Counted from the stretch's first letter, positions 1 through 7,773 are shown. The stretch is 20,525 nucleotides of DNA from Candidatus Omnitrophota bacterium (GCA_028717055.1 JAQUOO010000010.1:1-20525); one strand, 5' to 3'. Made by a program: numbers and translations. Notes: a model not told the origin generated them from the sequence alone.

Positions 1-226
1 AAACATCCAGCTCTTTTTCAAAGACCAGATTATGCCTTATGAATTCGTCGATACAGTTAGATATGGTTACTACGTTTATGCCCATATCCCGCGAAATCTC
101 GGGCCGGCTTATTGGCCCGCGTTTTCTCAAAATATCCAGTATCTCAATGTTGCGTTTCTCTTTTTCGCTAAGAATTTCTTTTTGCAAATCGAATTCGCGC
201 ATCGATGCATAATCCTTTTTCTCCAT
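1..226 (-). CDS. ROK-family-like transcriptional regulator, N-terminal part (cut by window edge)
   Basis: The reverse strand reads from an ATG at 226 to the window edge without a stop. It begins MEKKDYASMREFDLQK and continues with RNIEILDILRKRGPISRPEI, then SRDMGINVVTISNCIDEF. This is the winged-helix pattern at the N-terminus of ROK (NagC/XylR-type) repressors: a helix with ILxxL, 'GPISRxEIS' as helix 2, and 'NVVTISNCIDEF' as the recognition helix. ROK repressors usually sense a sugar or sugar phosphate and control neighbouring sugar genes, so control of the adjacent transporter/glycosidase locus is a reasonable inference. A later ATG at 202 follows an AGGA and could be the true start. The sugar-binding ROK domain lies outside the window, so a MarR-like or other wHTH protein cannot be excluded. 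It has its own promoter just upstream. Confidence 0.7.
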   Translation of the reverse strand, partial: MEKKDYASMREFDLQKEILSEKEKRNIEILDILRKRGPISRPEISRDMGINVVTISNCIDEFIRHNLVFEKELDV

Positions 227-270
227 GGCATACAAAAAAGCGGCCTGCAACAATCGATAACTTGCTTTTA

Positions 271-299
271 TTTATACTACCATTCAGATTATAAGTCAA
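271..299 (-). promoter_or_regulatory. Predicted sigma-70-type promoter of the ROK-like gene
   Basis: On the minus strand TTGACT (299-294) is separated by exactly 17 nt from TATAAA (276-271). The predicted transcription start is near 264, about 40 nt before the ATG at 226. Hexamers and spacing are close to consensus. This suggests that the regulator is transcribed separately from the operon upstream. Confidence 0.65.
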
Positions 300-318
300 G
301 CAATTTTAAGACGATAGC

Positions 319-368
319 AAAGGGACGGTTCTATTGTTTTAAGCCTAATGCGATAGAACCGTCCCTTT
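319..368. repeat. REP-like palindrome (18-bp arms, 14-nt loop)
   Basis: The arms AAAGGGACGGTTCTATTG (319-336) and its near-perfect reverse complement (351-368) flank a 14-nt loop. There is one mismatch, which would be a G-U wobble in RNA. It lies 24 bases past the stop codon of the TPR protein gene. No U-run follows on the minus strand, so it is not a textbook intrinsic terminator. The GGGACGGTTCTAT core resembles the dispersed palindromes associated with REP-type (Y1/RAYT) transposases. That likeness is from memory and was not checked. A role in protecting the operon's 3' end is possible. Confidence 0.6.
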
Positions 369-392
369 AGAAAATTCTAGCGGATTTTGGTG

Positions 393-2090
393 CTAATGGA
401 CGTCAATTAAGTCGATACTGCGATCGGTAATCCCTTCCGGAGCGACCAAAACCATATTGATGAGCTTAGTTCCGGGTGTTCCGTAAGAAGTCCTGAATTC
501 AGGCTGGGTTATGGCAGGCTTAACCATGCCTAAATCCCCTGACCAAAGATATTGAAGTTCGACTTGCAGGCAACCGGTAGGGCCAAGAGACGTAACACTA
601 TGGATAGCAACCTCTTGTCCTTTTTCCGGCAAATATCGGCTAGATTCCAGGCTTACCTTACTCATATTCAAGTTGGCGAATTCTTCTTTCAAGGCGGCGT
701 CCAAACCCAGTTTAAGATTATATTCAAGAGGCTTGCCTTGGTTGATTTCATTCAATCTTTCTTGGATAACAGCTAAGGCCTCCGGGTCAGAATTTCCCGT
801 CTTTTCCAGCAACAAATTATAATATTCCTTGGCCGCCGGCAATTCACCTTCCCACTGTTTTAACAAACCCAATTGGTATAGGGCGGCTAACGCATGCGGA
901 GACAAAACTTCTTTCCGGGCCAACTGTTCAAGATAATCCCTTCCCGATTTCAGATCCCGCAAAACATAAATAAAGATAACCCCGCTTTTATAGGCAGCCT
1001 CATCAGCATGATTGCTTTGCGGAAAGGTTTTCAAGAACTCGGCGTAGACATCTTTGGCCTGAGCAAAAACCTTGGCTTTCTCCAGGTTGAATCCGCGCAA
1101 ATACATCAACTCCTCGTCCCAGGATTCTTTGCCGCCTGCCTCTTCTATCTTTTTAAAGATTTTTTCGGCATAAAGCGGATCCGCCTCCGCCGCATTGTTG
1201 TTGTAAGCAAAACGCTTGGCGACCCCGGTTAATTCCGAAACCAATTTCTCCTTACTTAAGCTTTTGGAAATTCTTTCGATATAAATATCGTAAATAGTCT
1301 CCGCCAGTTCTAAATTGGCGTCTTGATAGAATTTATCGGCTATATTCCTTAACTCGGCGTCTTTGATGTCCGAACCGGCAAGTTTCAGGGCGTAAATTTT
1401 ATACAGCTCTTTAGCCTTACCGCTTTCATTATAAATAATCAGTTTATCCGCGACTTTCTTTACAACTTCCATATCCCCGTTTGACTGCGCAAATCCTGTA
1501 ACGGCGCTCATTAACTCCGCAAGAGACGCTTCGCTAAACGTGTCCTGCTGGTCCGCGTGAAACCGATATAACAAGAGACGGGAATAAATATTCAAGGCGT
1601 CTTTAGAAGTAGTCGCGCCCAGAGCCGCCTGAGCGCAATTTACTATATCGTCGCGGTACTCATTTCCTTTGGCAAAATATTCATCCCAATTTTTAGCATC
1701 TTCCAGATATTTAAGCTGGGAGTATCTTGCGAGCGCTATGTAGTAATTGACAGCTGGCTCGGCTGTTTTGTTTTCGGGGCAAATACCCTTTAATAGCTCT
1801 ACGAAATCATTATATTTATTATCCTTGAAATACAAGTCTTTCAGTTCATCAAGGCAAACTGGCTGGCTGGTTTTGCTTTCGCAGATGCATTTAGTCAAAG
1901 TCTCAGTAGTCTTTGGTTTTAGCTCTTCTGCATATGAATGACAAATGTCAAAATTCAAATGACAAAATAAATTCAAAATTAAAATAACAAATACCAAAAC
2001 AAAAGTTTTGTCCTTTGAAATTTGATATTTAGATTTATTTTGAATTTTGTGCTTTGTCATTTGACATTTAGAATTATTGGATTTTTTCAT
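393..2090 (-). CDS. Exported TPR-repeat protein with repeat-derived signal peptide
   Basis: A 565-residue protein. Residues about 1-55 are lysine/asparagine-rich followed by a hydrophobic core (VLVFVILILNLFC) and a likely signal-peptidase site after HSYA. This leader is encoded by a dispersed palindromic repeat. The mature part is mostly alpha-helical. Residues about 330-450 look like tetratricopeptide repeats (AKDVYAEFLKTFPQSNHADE; ELPAAKEYYNLLLEKTG). The last ~110 residues look beta-rich and are unrecognised. TPR proteins of this kind usually scaffold protein complexes in the periplasm or at the outer membrane. The ATG overlaps the stop of the upstream glycosidase gene as ATGA (2087-2090), so the two are probably translationally coupled. 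An internal ATG at 2060 matches the start of the 774-residue protein's leader and is an alternative. Specific function unknown; last gene of the operon. Confidence 0.75.
   Translation of the reverse strand: MKKSNNSKCQMTKHKIQNKSKYQISKDKTFVLVFVILILNLFCHLNFDICHSYAEELKPKTTETLTKCICESKTSQPVCLDELKDLYFKDNKYNDFVELLKGICPENKTAEPAVNYYIALARYSQLKYLEDAKNWDEYFAKGNEYRDDIVNCAQAALGATTSKDALNIYSRLLLYRFHADQQDTFSEASLAELMSAVTGFAQSNGDMEVVKKVADKLIIYNESGKAKELYKIYALKLAGSDIKDAELRNIADKFYQDANLELAETIYDIYIERISKSLSKEKLVSELTGVAKRFAYNNNAAEADPLYAEKIFKKIEEAGGKESWDEELMYLRGFNLEKAKVFAQAKDVYAEFLKTFPQSNHADEAAYKSGVIFIYVLRDLKSGRDYLEQLARKEVLSPHALAALYQLGLLKQWEGELPAAKEYYNLLLEKTGNSDPEALAVIQERLNEINQGKPLEYNLKLGLDAALKEEFANLNMSKVSLESSRYLPEKGQEVAIHSVTSLGPTGCLQVELQYLWSGDLGMVKPAITQPEFRTSYGTPGTKLINMVLVAPEGITDRSIDLIDVH
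1936..2077. repeat. Dispersed AT-rich palindromic repeat, copy 1 (coding)
   Basis: A long imperfect inverted repeat. The left side carries ATGACAAATGTCAAAATTC and CAAATGACAAAATAAATTC. The right side carries the complementary pattern, with GATTTATTTTGAATTTTGTG and CTTTGTCATTTGACATTT. The centre is near AAACAAAAGTTTTG. Two related copies lie at 6791-6923 and 8660-8811. This copy lies inside the 5' end of the TPR protein gene and encodes its signal peptide. Boundaries are approximate. Confidence 0.75.
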
Positions 2091-3370
2091 TTTGATTTCG
2101 CCTTCTTTTTCTTGTTGTTTAAATCCGGGTTCTTCCAGAATTCCCTGATTGCATAATAAGCCCTGCGGGGCGAACGTATATCCAAACCGCCATCCGGATT
2201 TTTAGATAAGGATACAATCCCAAACCATTCCTCGTTCATATTCTTATTGCCTTCTGCCCTGATATCGTAATAATAGCTGCCATTGGACCAGTTGGATACA
2301 GTATCGTGTAAATTCCACGAATCAGGATTACTGTCATCGTGTTTCCACCATTCATCCGTCCATTCAAACATTATGCCGCCCAGGCAATTGCCGGCTCCGC
2401 GTTTTTTCCCGGCCAGATTTTCATAGATCTGGCGCCACTGCGATTCCAGAAAAAATGCCTGCATATTCTGGTCTTCTTTCTTTAAAAAAGCGTCGTAACA
2501 ATCCGCTCCGAATTCCGACAAAAGAATGGGTTTATCGAATGTCGCCTTTAACGACATAAAAAGATTGCCGAAAGTTTTCCCCCGGTAAATTATACAAGCT
2601 ACCAAATCCACGTCCTTAGCCGCTTCTTTGGCATATTCAAGCCCTGCCAGTTCTCCGTTACCTAAAGCTACCGGATGGTTCGGGTCGGCTTCATGAATCT
2701 TTTTGGCTATATCGTTAACAAAAGAATAATACGTCTTTATCCGCAGGCCTTTTTGTTTCTGCGGATCAGGCTCCTTGTCTATCTCTTCGCTTGACCATGG
2801 GTTTACGGTGCCTATGCAAGAATAATTATTTTCGTTGCCCAATATCCAAAGCAAAACTCCCGGTTCATCCTTAAGGGAATTGACGATATCCAAAACCTGT
2901 TTTTCTATTCTTTCCCGGAACTTGACGTCACCGTAAAGCGGACACGGATACTCCCAGAAACCCAGCCAGTCCCCGATAATCGTGCGGATACCGTATTTCT
3001 CATATAAATCCCGGATTACCATCTTTACTTTACCGATATCTTCGGGCACCTGATAAATCCGGATAGTATTGATACCCATCTCCTTCATTAATTTACCGTC
3101 GACGAGCCAGGGCTTGCGGGAATCGCTCCACCAGTCATATTCGTGATTTTTTCCGATAGGGATGGGATTATAACAGACGCCCTTAACGACAAACGGACGG
3201 CCGTTTACAATAAGCTGGTAACTCTTGTTTTTTAATTTTTTTATGAAGACTTTGGGTTGCTTTGCGCAGCCAAAAACAAAAAATAAAAATAAGATACAGG
3301 CCGCAAAAACAGCTGCTTTGCGGCCTGTATCAACCACAGATTTATTGCTATTATTCAAACTTGATTTCAT
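2087..3370 (-). CDS. Clan GH-A-type glycoside hydrolase, lipoprotein
   Basis: A single-domain (beta/alpha)8-type glycosidase anchored as a lipoprotein. The signal region ends in the lipobox-like FVFGC. The catalytic domain starts at the segment containing VKGVCYNP and includes NTIRIY. The likely acid/base is the Glu of ILGNENN (codon 2831-2833). The likely nucleophile is the Glu of LLSEFGAD (codon 2513-2515). The pattern is closest to GH2-type catalytic domains (GNE then SEFG/SEYG), but the jelly-roll domains usual in GH2 are missing, so I leave the family open. It is a close paralogue of the giant protein's C-terminus, sharing GNCLGGIMFEWTDEWWKH. The start is uncertain: ATG 3370 overlaps the upstream gene by 20 nt; ATG 3409 overlaps by 59 nt; GTG 3337 would give a more typical short lipoprotein leader. 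No clear Shine-Dalgarno supports any of them. A terminator-like hairpin lies within the signal-peptide codons. Confidence 0.82.
   Translation of the reverse strand: MKSSLNNSNKSVVDTGRKAAVFAACILFLFFVFGCAKQPKVFIKKLKNKSYQLIVNGRPFVVKGVCYNPIPIGKNHEYDWWSDSRKPWLVDGKLMKEMGINTIRIYQVPEDIGKVKMVIRDLYEKYGIRTIIGDWLGFWEYPCPLYGDVKFRERIEKQVLDIVNSLKDEPGVLLWILGNENNYSCIGTVNPWSSEEIDKEPDPQKQKGLRIKTYYSFVNDIAKKIHEADPNHPVALGNGELAGLEYAKEAAKDVDLVACIIYRGKTFGNLFMSLKATFDKPILLSEFGADCYDAFLKKEDQNMQAFFLESQWRQIYENLAGKKRGAGNCLGGIMFEWTDEWWKHDDSNPDSWNLHDTVSNWSNGSYYYDIRAEGNKNMNEEWFGIVSLSKNPDGGLDIRSPRRAYYAIREFWKNPDLNNKKKKAKSK
3277..3331 (-). terminator. Intrinsic terminator/attenuator inside the glycosidase leader codons
   Basis: A perfect 15-bp inverted repeat: GATACAGGCCGCAAA at 3331-3317 on the minus strand, its complement at 3307-3293, and a 9-nt loop. 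It is GC-rich in the stem and is followed on the minus strand by TTATTTTTATTTTTTG. It begins 20 bases after the stop codon of the carbohydrate-binding-like protein (3351), where a terminator would be expected. It also lies within the ORF of the downstream glycosidase lipoprotein, encoding DTGRKAAVFAACI plus the hydrophobic LFLFFVF. Partial termination would lower expression of the last two genes. Confidence 0.75.
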
Positions 3371-4505
3371 CCAGATAGAAAGTGGCGCCTTCAGGATTAT
3401 TATCGACATTTGCCGACCAGCAGAAACCGCCGATAATATAAGACATATCCTTGCCTTTTAAATCAATGCTGTATTGCTTCCATTCTTTTTCCAGGATGAC
3501 CGGGCCGATAACCGCGCTATCCGAATCGGAAAACTCACCCATGATACCGCCAACCTTGAATTCTTCGATGCGCTCGCCGCCTTTTGCGCCCCGGGCGTAG
3601 AATGTCAGTTTGGTCGCCTTGGATAGATCGAACCCGGAATCAACCGTTCCCCAATTATTAGCCGGATTCTGCCAGAATATCCCTGCCCAACCGGAACCCT
3701 GCATTTTTTGCCCGCTGTAAATTATCTTTACGCAAGTATCGCCCAAGTAAGGATCGTCTTTTGAAGCGCCATCATACTTTAAGTCCCCGTAATCGCCCAT
3801 CCAGCCCGAAGGAATAAAATGATTCTTGGCTGAAGAACGATCAGAGTAGATATAAAAAGGCAATGATTCCTGTTTCTTGCCTTCCGGTTTCAAAGAGGCG
3901 TCCGACTCGAATTTGATATCATCGATATAAATCGTTGCCCCCTCGGGATTTAAATCCGAGGTTATCGTCCAGCCAAAACCGCCATTAATATAGGAAAGGT
4001 CTTTTCCGCTTAAATTAACGGTGTATTGTTTCCAGCTATCGGTAAGTTCAATCGGCCCCATCTCCACTGACGCCGTATCCGGATATGTGCCTTTTATTCC
4101 ACCGACCATAACCTTCTGGATCACTTCTCCGCCTTTTGCGCCCCGGGCCCAAAAGGTGAGTTTATCCATACCGCTTAGGTCAAAACCGCCTTTTTTATTT
4201 CCCCAGTTATTGGCCGGATTCTGCCAATAAACGCCGGCCCAACCTTGGCCTTGAGATTTTTTGGCGCTATAGATAAACTGGATACTGGTGGTTCCGCTCT
4301 TAGGATTATCGGCCGACTGATCATTCATTTTTATATCGCCGTAATCGCCCATCCAGCCCGAAGGAATGTAATGGTTGCCTCTTGCATTTTTGTCGCTGTA
4401 AACCACGAATTCCTTTTGCGCGGCTTCGGCGGCTTTTTCTTCAGCCCTGGCTGTAATCGGCAGAGCTAAAGCCATAACTGCTAAAACCAGTACTAACTTT
4501 TTCAT
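3351..4505 (-). CDS. Secreted protein with two tandem carbohydrate-binding-like domains
   Basis: A 384-residue protein with a classical Sec signal peptide (MKKLVLVLAVMALALPITARA, cleaved near ARA/EE). It is followed by two homologous ~170-residue domains at about 33-205 and 217-384, with a period of 184 residues measured from the Trp of GWMGDYGD (W51 and W235). Shared blocks are PSGWMGDYGD, WQNPANNWG, ARGAKGGE and NPEGAT. Each domain ends in YIDDIKFE or YLDEIKFE. The Trp/Asn-rich beta-sandwich look, with a terminal D-[DE]-I-K-F-E strand, resembles carbohydrate-binding modules of glycosidases. No catalytic motif is visible, so binding of the target glycan is the likely job. ATG 4505 is chosen because AGGGGG (4516-4511) precedes it by 5 nt; the in-frame GTG at 4511 overlaps that site. 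It lies between two glycosidase genes and is followed by a terminator-like hairpin. Confidence 0.78.
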   Translation of the reverse strand: MKKLVLVLAVMALALPITARAEEKAAEAAQKEFVVYSDKNARGNHYIPSGWMGDYGDIKMNDQSADNPKSGTTSIQFIYSAKKSQGQGWAGVYWQNPANNWGNKKGGFDLSGMDKLTFWARGAKGGEVIQKVMVGGIKGTYPDTASVEMGPIELTDSWKQYTVNLSGKDLSYINGGFGWTITSDLNPEGATIYIDDIKFESDASLKPEGKKQESLPFYIYSDRSSAKNHFIPSGWMGDYGDLKYDGASKDDPYLGDTCVKIIYSGQKMQGSGWAGIFWQNPANNWGTVDSGFDLSKATKLTFYARGAKGGERIEEFKVGGIMGEFSDSDSAVIGPVILEKEWKQYSIDLKGKDMSYIIGGFCWSANVDNNPEGATFYLDEIKFE

Positions 4506-4510
4506 AAACA

Positions 4511-4516
4511 CCCCCT
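4511..4516 (-). promoter_or_regulatory. Shine-Dalgarno site of the carbohydrate-binding-like gene
   Basis: AGGGGG reads on the minus strand from 4516 to 4511, five bases before the ATG at 4505. It decides in favour of 4505 over the in-frame GTG at 4511, whose codon takes the last G of this site. Confidence 0.6.
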
Positions 4517-4590
4517 TTTTTTAAAAGTTAAATTTTAAAAGTAAAAAGCTGGAATCCAAAATCTTTCTCTCCTTCCCCCTCCGTAGAAAA

Positions 4591-6915
4591 TTATCGCCAA
4601 AGTTTTTGATACGTATAATATGCCTTGCGCAAATGCCTTAAAAACGGGCTATCTTTGCCGTCTCCCTGGCCGCAAAGCCCCAGCCATTCTTCGTGCATAA
4701 AACCATCGGGAAAAGGGCCTGCCCATAAACCCTTTGTATCATGAATAGAAGGCTCGTAAGCCTTCCACCATTCATCCAGCCACTCAAAAACAACTGCGCC
4801 GATAGCGTTCCCAGCGCCTGATTTAAAAGCCATATTGCCTTCGATGTCTTCCCAGGAAGCCTTATGATAATCGGCTTGCGCCTCTTGTGCTTCTTCGGTA
4901 GTTTTCCCCTCGGCATAAGATGGGCAACCGAATTCCGTAATGAAAGCCGGTTTATCCGCTTCTTCCTTTACGCTCTTCCAGAAACGGCCGAAACCGTAAT
5001 TTCCGCGATAAGCATTGGTGCCAAACATATCGATATCCGGTGAGTCTTTACCGAATTTATCCAGGAATAAAATATCTCCGCTGCAAATCGCAACCGGATG
5101 CTCCGGGTCGATTGATTTGATTATCTTAGCTACTTCATTAGCGAATTTAAAGAACGCATCGGGTTCGGAATCGGCATTGCAGGCATAACCGTAAACATTT
5201 TCATTGCCTAGAAGCCAGAACAAAATAAACGGTTCATCCTTATATTCATTAACCATCTGCTTAACCGATTCGATCATCTTTTTCTTCTGCTCTTCATTCT
5301 TATAATCGGTGCCCGGATTCCAGGCAGCGCCAGAACCTATAGCGTATTTACCGAGGAAATCGCCCATTATCACCCGAATACCGTAAGTCTTATACATATC
5401 CCGCAAAACTTCTTTATCTATCTTTAATGGATGATGGTAAAGCCTTATCGTATTAACTCCCATATCCTTCATCAGCTTAAAATCTCCTACCGGAACTTTC
5501 TTGGCATCCGTATCTAAATAAGAATCGTAAGGGCCATCGGCCTTGCCGTTATGGTTAAAATCATCCAGCATCCAACTCGTCTGCGTGCCTTCATCCGGAG
5601 ACTGCCCTACCTTAGTCGGAGAATAAGTGACACCTTTGATTATATAAGGCTTGCCCTCTACCATAAGCTGCCAATCTCCGTTAGCATATTGCGTTGTATA
5701 GACCTTCCCGCTGCCGGATTTTTTCCTGATTTCCGAAGCTCCGGGTTTAGTTTTTGCGATTAATTTATCTAAAAGCCCGACCTTGACAAACTTCCCGGGG
5801 CTGACCATCGCCACATCGTTGGAAACATCGTTATCATAACCGTTAATTATTTTGATATCCGCTCCTTCAAGCCTGTATCCGATTTGCGGATTGTTACGCA
5901 AAATGTAATTTATCTTGGCCAGCGCGGCTTGGCCGACATACCAGGGCGTATGCCAATAGGTCCAGCCATAGCTGGCCGGAAAATGCACGACTATAGCGTA
6001 ATAACATTTCAACGCATGTTCTATCAAACCTGATTTTTCCAGCAACAGGCCTGTATAAAATAACTTTACGCCCTGGGGTTCATTGCAAGTAGCCCATTTT
6101 AAAAACGCTGCCTCTAAATCCGGCGAATGCGAAAAATCCCACAAATCTCCATCTAGCCGTTTTTCTTTTTGCGCCTTTTTGAATTCCGGGTCCCACCTGA
6201 CTGAGGCCGTATTAGGATATATCCCTTCTCCGACGGCAGCAATCAAACCCTCTTGATCGGTCACTACATACTTGTAATTTTTAGTTCCAGTATCAATAAA
6301 TTCTCCGTATTTTTCATAATTGACAAAGTCTTCGGTTCCGGGGTCATACAAAACGATTTTCGTGGGAAGCTGGCTGACTTTCTTTTTTTGCTCAATTTCA
6401 ATCGAACCGGTTTCAATCTTTTTCAGGCTCTGCTCGCTGGCCAGTTTCAGCGACCAGAACCACCCCCGCGGATCCCAAGCCTGGGCAAACGGATATTTAT
6501 TAACTATCAACTTGAATATTTTCTTGGCTTCCCCGGCCCTGTCTTGACGCATTAAAGACTCTGCCTGGATAAAATAGGCGGTTGCTACGTCGTTTAAGAC
6601 TTGCACGTCTTCAATTTCGTTCTTGGCCTTAGGAAGCGCTTTTAAACCTGCCTCCTGCCTAACCGCTTCATCTTTATATAAATCTATCAGCTGCTGGGTG
6701 TATTTAAAGGTTTCTTCGACATTCCTTTTTCCATGCGCAGCCCAACTTTTATTAATCAAATCTCCTGAAGAAGGCTTGTCTTCAGCGTATAAATGACAAA
6801 TACCAAAATTCAAAGCACAAAATAATGACAAAACACAAATAACAAATAACAAAACATTGGTTTTGATATTTGACATTTGGATTTTTGATTTATTTTGACA
6901 TTTGGATTTTGTCAT
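4591..6915 (-). CDS. Exported TPR-like / clan GH-A glycoside hydrolase fusion
   Basis: A 774-residue protein. Residues 1-45 are a repeat-encoded leader (hydrophobic VLLFVICVLSLFC, cleavage after HLYA). Residues ~80-165 and ~270-345 are helical, TPR-like (AGEAKKIFKLIVNKYPFAQA; IEHALKCYYAIVVHFP). A region of unknown fold lies between them. Residues ~410-774 form a GH-A-type catalytic domain: IIKGVTYSP, NTIRLYHHP, acid/base E572 in LLGNENV, nucleophile E661 in FITEFGCP, and VFEWLDEWWK near the end. An EF-hand/dockerin-like loop (D452-x-N-x-N-G-x-x-D460) is inserted early in the barrel and may bind calcium. The start lies 6 nt past the MalG stop, within palindromic repeat copy 2. An in-frame ATG at 6876 is an alternative start. 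It probably cleaves a glycan outside the cytoplasmic membrane, with products imported by the adjacent ABC permeases. Substrate unknown. Confidence 0.8.
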   Translation of the reverse strand: MTKSKCQNKSKIQMSNIKTNVLLFVICVLSLFCALNFGICHLYAEDKPSSGDLINKSWAAHGKRNVEETFKYTQQLIDLYKDEAVRQEAGLKALPKAKNEIEDVQVLNDVATAYFIQAESLMRQDRAGEAKKIFKLIVNKYPFAQAWDPRGWFWSLKLASEQSLKKIETGSIEIEQKKKVSQLPTKIVLYDPGTEDFVNYEKYGEFIDTGTKNYKYVVTDQEGLIAAVGEGIYPNTASVRWDPEFKKAQKEKRLDGDLWDFSHSPDLEAAFLKWATCNEPQGVKLFYTGLLLEKSGLIEHALKCYYAIVVHFPASYGWTYWHTPWYVGQAALAKINYILRNNPQIGYRLEGADIKIINGYDNDVSNDVAMVSPGKFVKVGLLDKLIAKTKPGASEIRKKSGSGKVYTTQYANGDWQLMVEGKPYIIKGVTYSPTKVGQSPDEGTQTSWMLDDFNHNGKADGPYDSYLDTDAKKVPVGDFKLMKDMGVNTIRLYHHPLKIDKEVLRDMYKTYGIRVIMGDFLGKYAIGSGAAWNPGTDYKNEEQKKKMIESVKQMVNEYKDEPFILFWLLGNENVYGYACNADSEPDAFFKFANEVAKIIKSIDPEHPVAICSGDILFLDKFGKDSPDIDMFGTNAYRGNYGFGRFWKSVKEEADKPAFITEFGCPSYAEGKTTEEAQEAQADYHKASWEDIEGNMAFKSGAGNAIGAVVFEWLDEWWKAYEPSIHDTKGLWAGPFPDGFMHEEWLGLCGQGDGKDSPFLRHLRKAYYTYQKLWR

Positions 6916-6923
6916 TTGTCATT
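6791..6923. repeat. Dispersed AT-rich palindromic repeat, copy 2 (coding)
   Basis: The same family as 1936-2077. The left side carries AAATGACAAATACCAAAATTC and CAAAGCACAAAATAATGAC in the + direction. The right side carries GATTTATTTTGACATTTGG and TTTTGTCATTTGTCATT. It begins at the MalG stop codon and covers the first ~40 codons of the TPR-glycosidase, encoding its signal peptide. Boundaries are approximate. Confidence 0.75.
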
Positions 6924-7770
6924 AACCAACAACCGCTCCCTGCGTAACTCCTTTAACAATATACTTCTGCATCAAAATGTATAACAATATAATGGGTATT
7001 ATCGATATGGTCAGGCCTGCCATTAAAAGCGGATAACGCGTGACAAATTCACCCTGAAAGGTTATCAGAGCCACCTGCAGCGGCATAAGCGGCCGGGAAT
7101 CGAAAATAAGCAAAGCCAAGATAAACTCGTTCCAGACATTAAGCGCGTTTAAAACCACAACTACCGCCAATACCGGCTTAGCCAAAGGCAAACAGACATG
7201 CCACCAGATACCGAATTTCGAACAACCGTCTATACGGGCGGCATCTTCTAATTCTTTGGGCATCCTGTCGAAAAAAGTCTTTAACAGGAATATACTAGTG
7301 GATAATCCTACGTTAATCATACACAAAATATAGCCGAAAGGCGTATTTCTCAAATGCAATTTATTCAACAACACATACAACGCAACGAAACTACCCTGTA
7401 TAGGAATCATCATTGCCGCGATAAAGACGAAAAAGATTATATTCTTCCCGGGGAACTTAAGCCGGCTAAAGGCATAAGCGGCCATAGAAGAAACAATGAT
7501 TATCCCGATAACTACCGAAACTGTATAAAAAAGGCTGTTCAGGAAATACCGGTCAAACCCTCCCTGCATCCAGGCCTGGCAATAATTTTCAAAATGCAGC
7601 ACCTTGGGGATAATCGACATATCCTTAAAGATTGTTTCCTGGGTTTTCAAACTCGAAGAAATCATCCAGAGCAAGGGGAAAAGGCAGGTTACCGACACGG
7701 TAAGCATGAACAAATGGATAATTATATTTTCGCTTATCTTCTTCGCTTTGTAATAGAGACTCGAACGCAT
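6922..7770 (-). CDS. ABC sugar transporter permease, MalG type
   Basis: A 282-residue integral membrane protein with about six hydrophobic segments; the first is near residues 20-40 and the last near 250-270. The cytoplasmic EAA loop that docks the ATPase is clear: ELEDAARIDGCSKFGIWWHV followed by CLPLAKPVL. The N-terminal 'PLLWMISSSLKT' and the C-terminal 'YIVKGVTQGAVVG' are typical of MalG/UgpE-type permeases. It forms the import channel with the MalF-type partner. Its ATG lies 3 nt past the MalF stop, so the two are co-translated. The stop codon abuts palindromic repeat copy 2. Substrate not predictable from sequence; the glycosidase context suggests oligosaccharides. Confidence 0.93.
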   Translation of the reverse strand: MRSSLYYKAKKISENIIIHLFMLTVSVTCLFPLLWMISSSLKTQETIFKDMSIIPKVLHFENYCQAWMQGGFDRYFLNSLFYTVSVVIGIIIVSSMAAYAFSRLKFPGKNIIFFVFIAAMMIPIQGSFVALYVLLNKLHLRNTPFGYILCMINVGLSTSIFLLKTFFDRMPKELEDAARIDGCSKFGIWWHVCLPLAKPVLAVVVVLNALNVWNEFILALLIFDSRPLMPLQVALITFQGEFVTRYPLLMAGLTISIIPIILLYILMQKYIVKGVTQGAVVG

Positions 7771-7773
7771 TTT

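Noticed and set aside
319..368. Intrinsic terminator of the sugar operon
   Set aside because: The stem is strong but no U-run follows on the minus strand, so it is listed as a REP-like palindrome instead.
32..370. Plus-strand ORF of 112 codons
   Set aside because: It is antisense to the ROK-like N-terminus and runs through its promoter and the palindrome. The peptide has no recognisable domain, and the minus strand has a clear wHTH.
3338..3409. ATG at 3409 as start of the glycosidase lipoprotein
   Set aside because: It would overlap the upstream gene by 59 nt and give an unusually long leader. ATG 3370 or GTG 3337 fit better, though none has a clear ribosome site.
4638..4916. Minus-strand ORF in another frame of the TPR-glycosidase
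   Set aside because: It is a frame shadow over the conserved C-terminal catalytic domain, rich in Lys/Arg, with no ribosome site.
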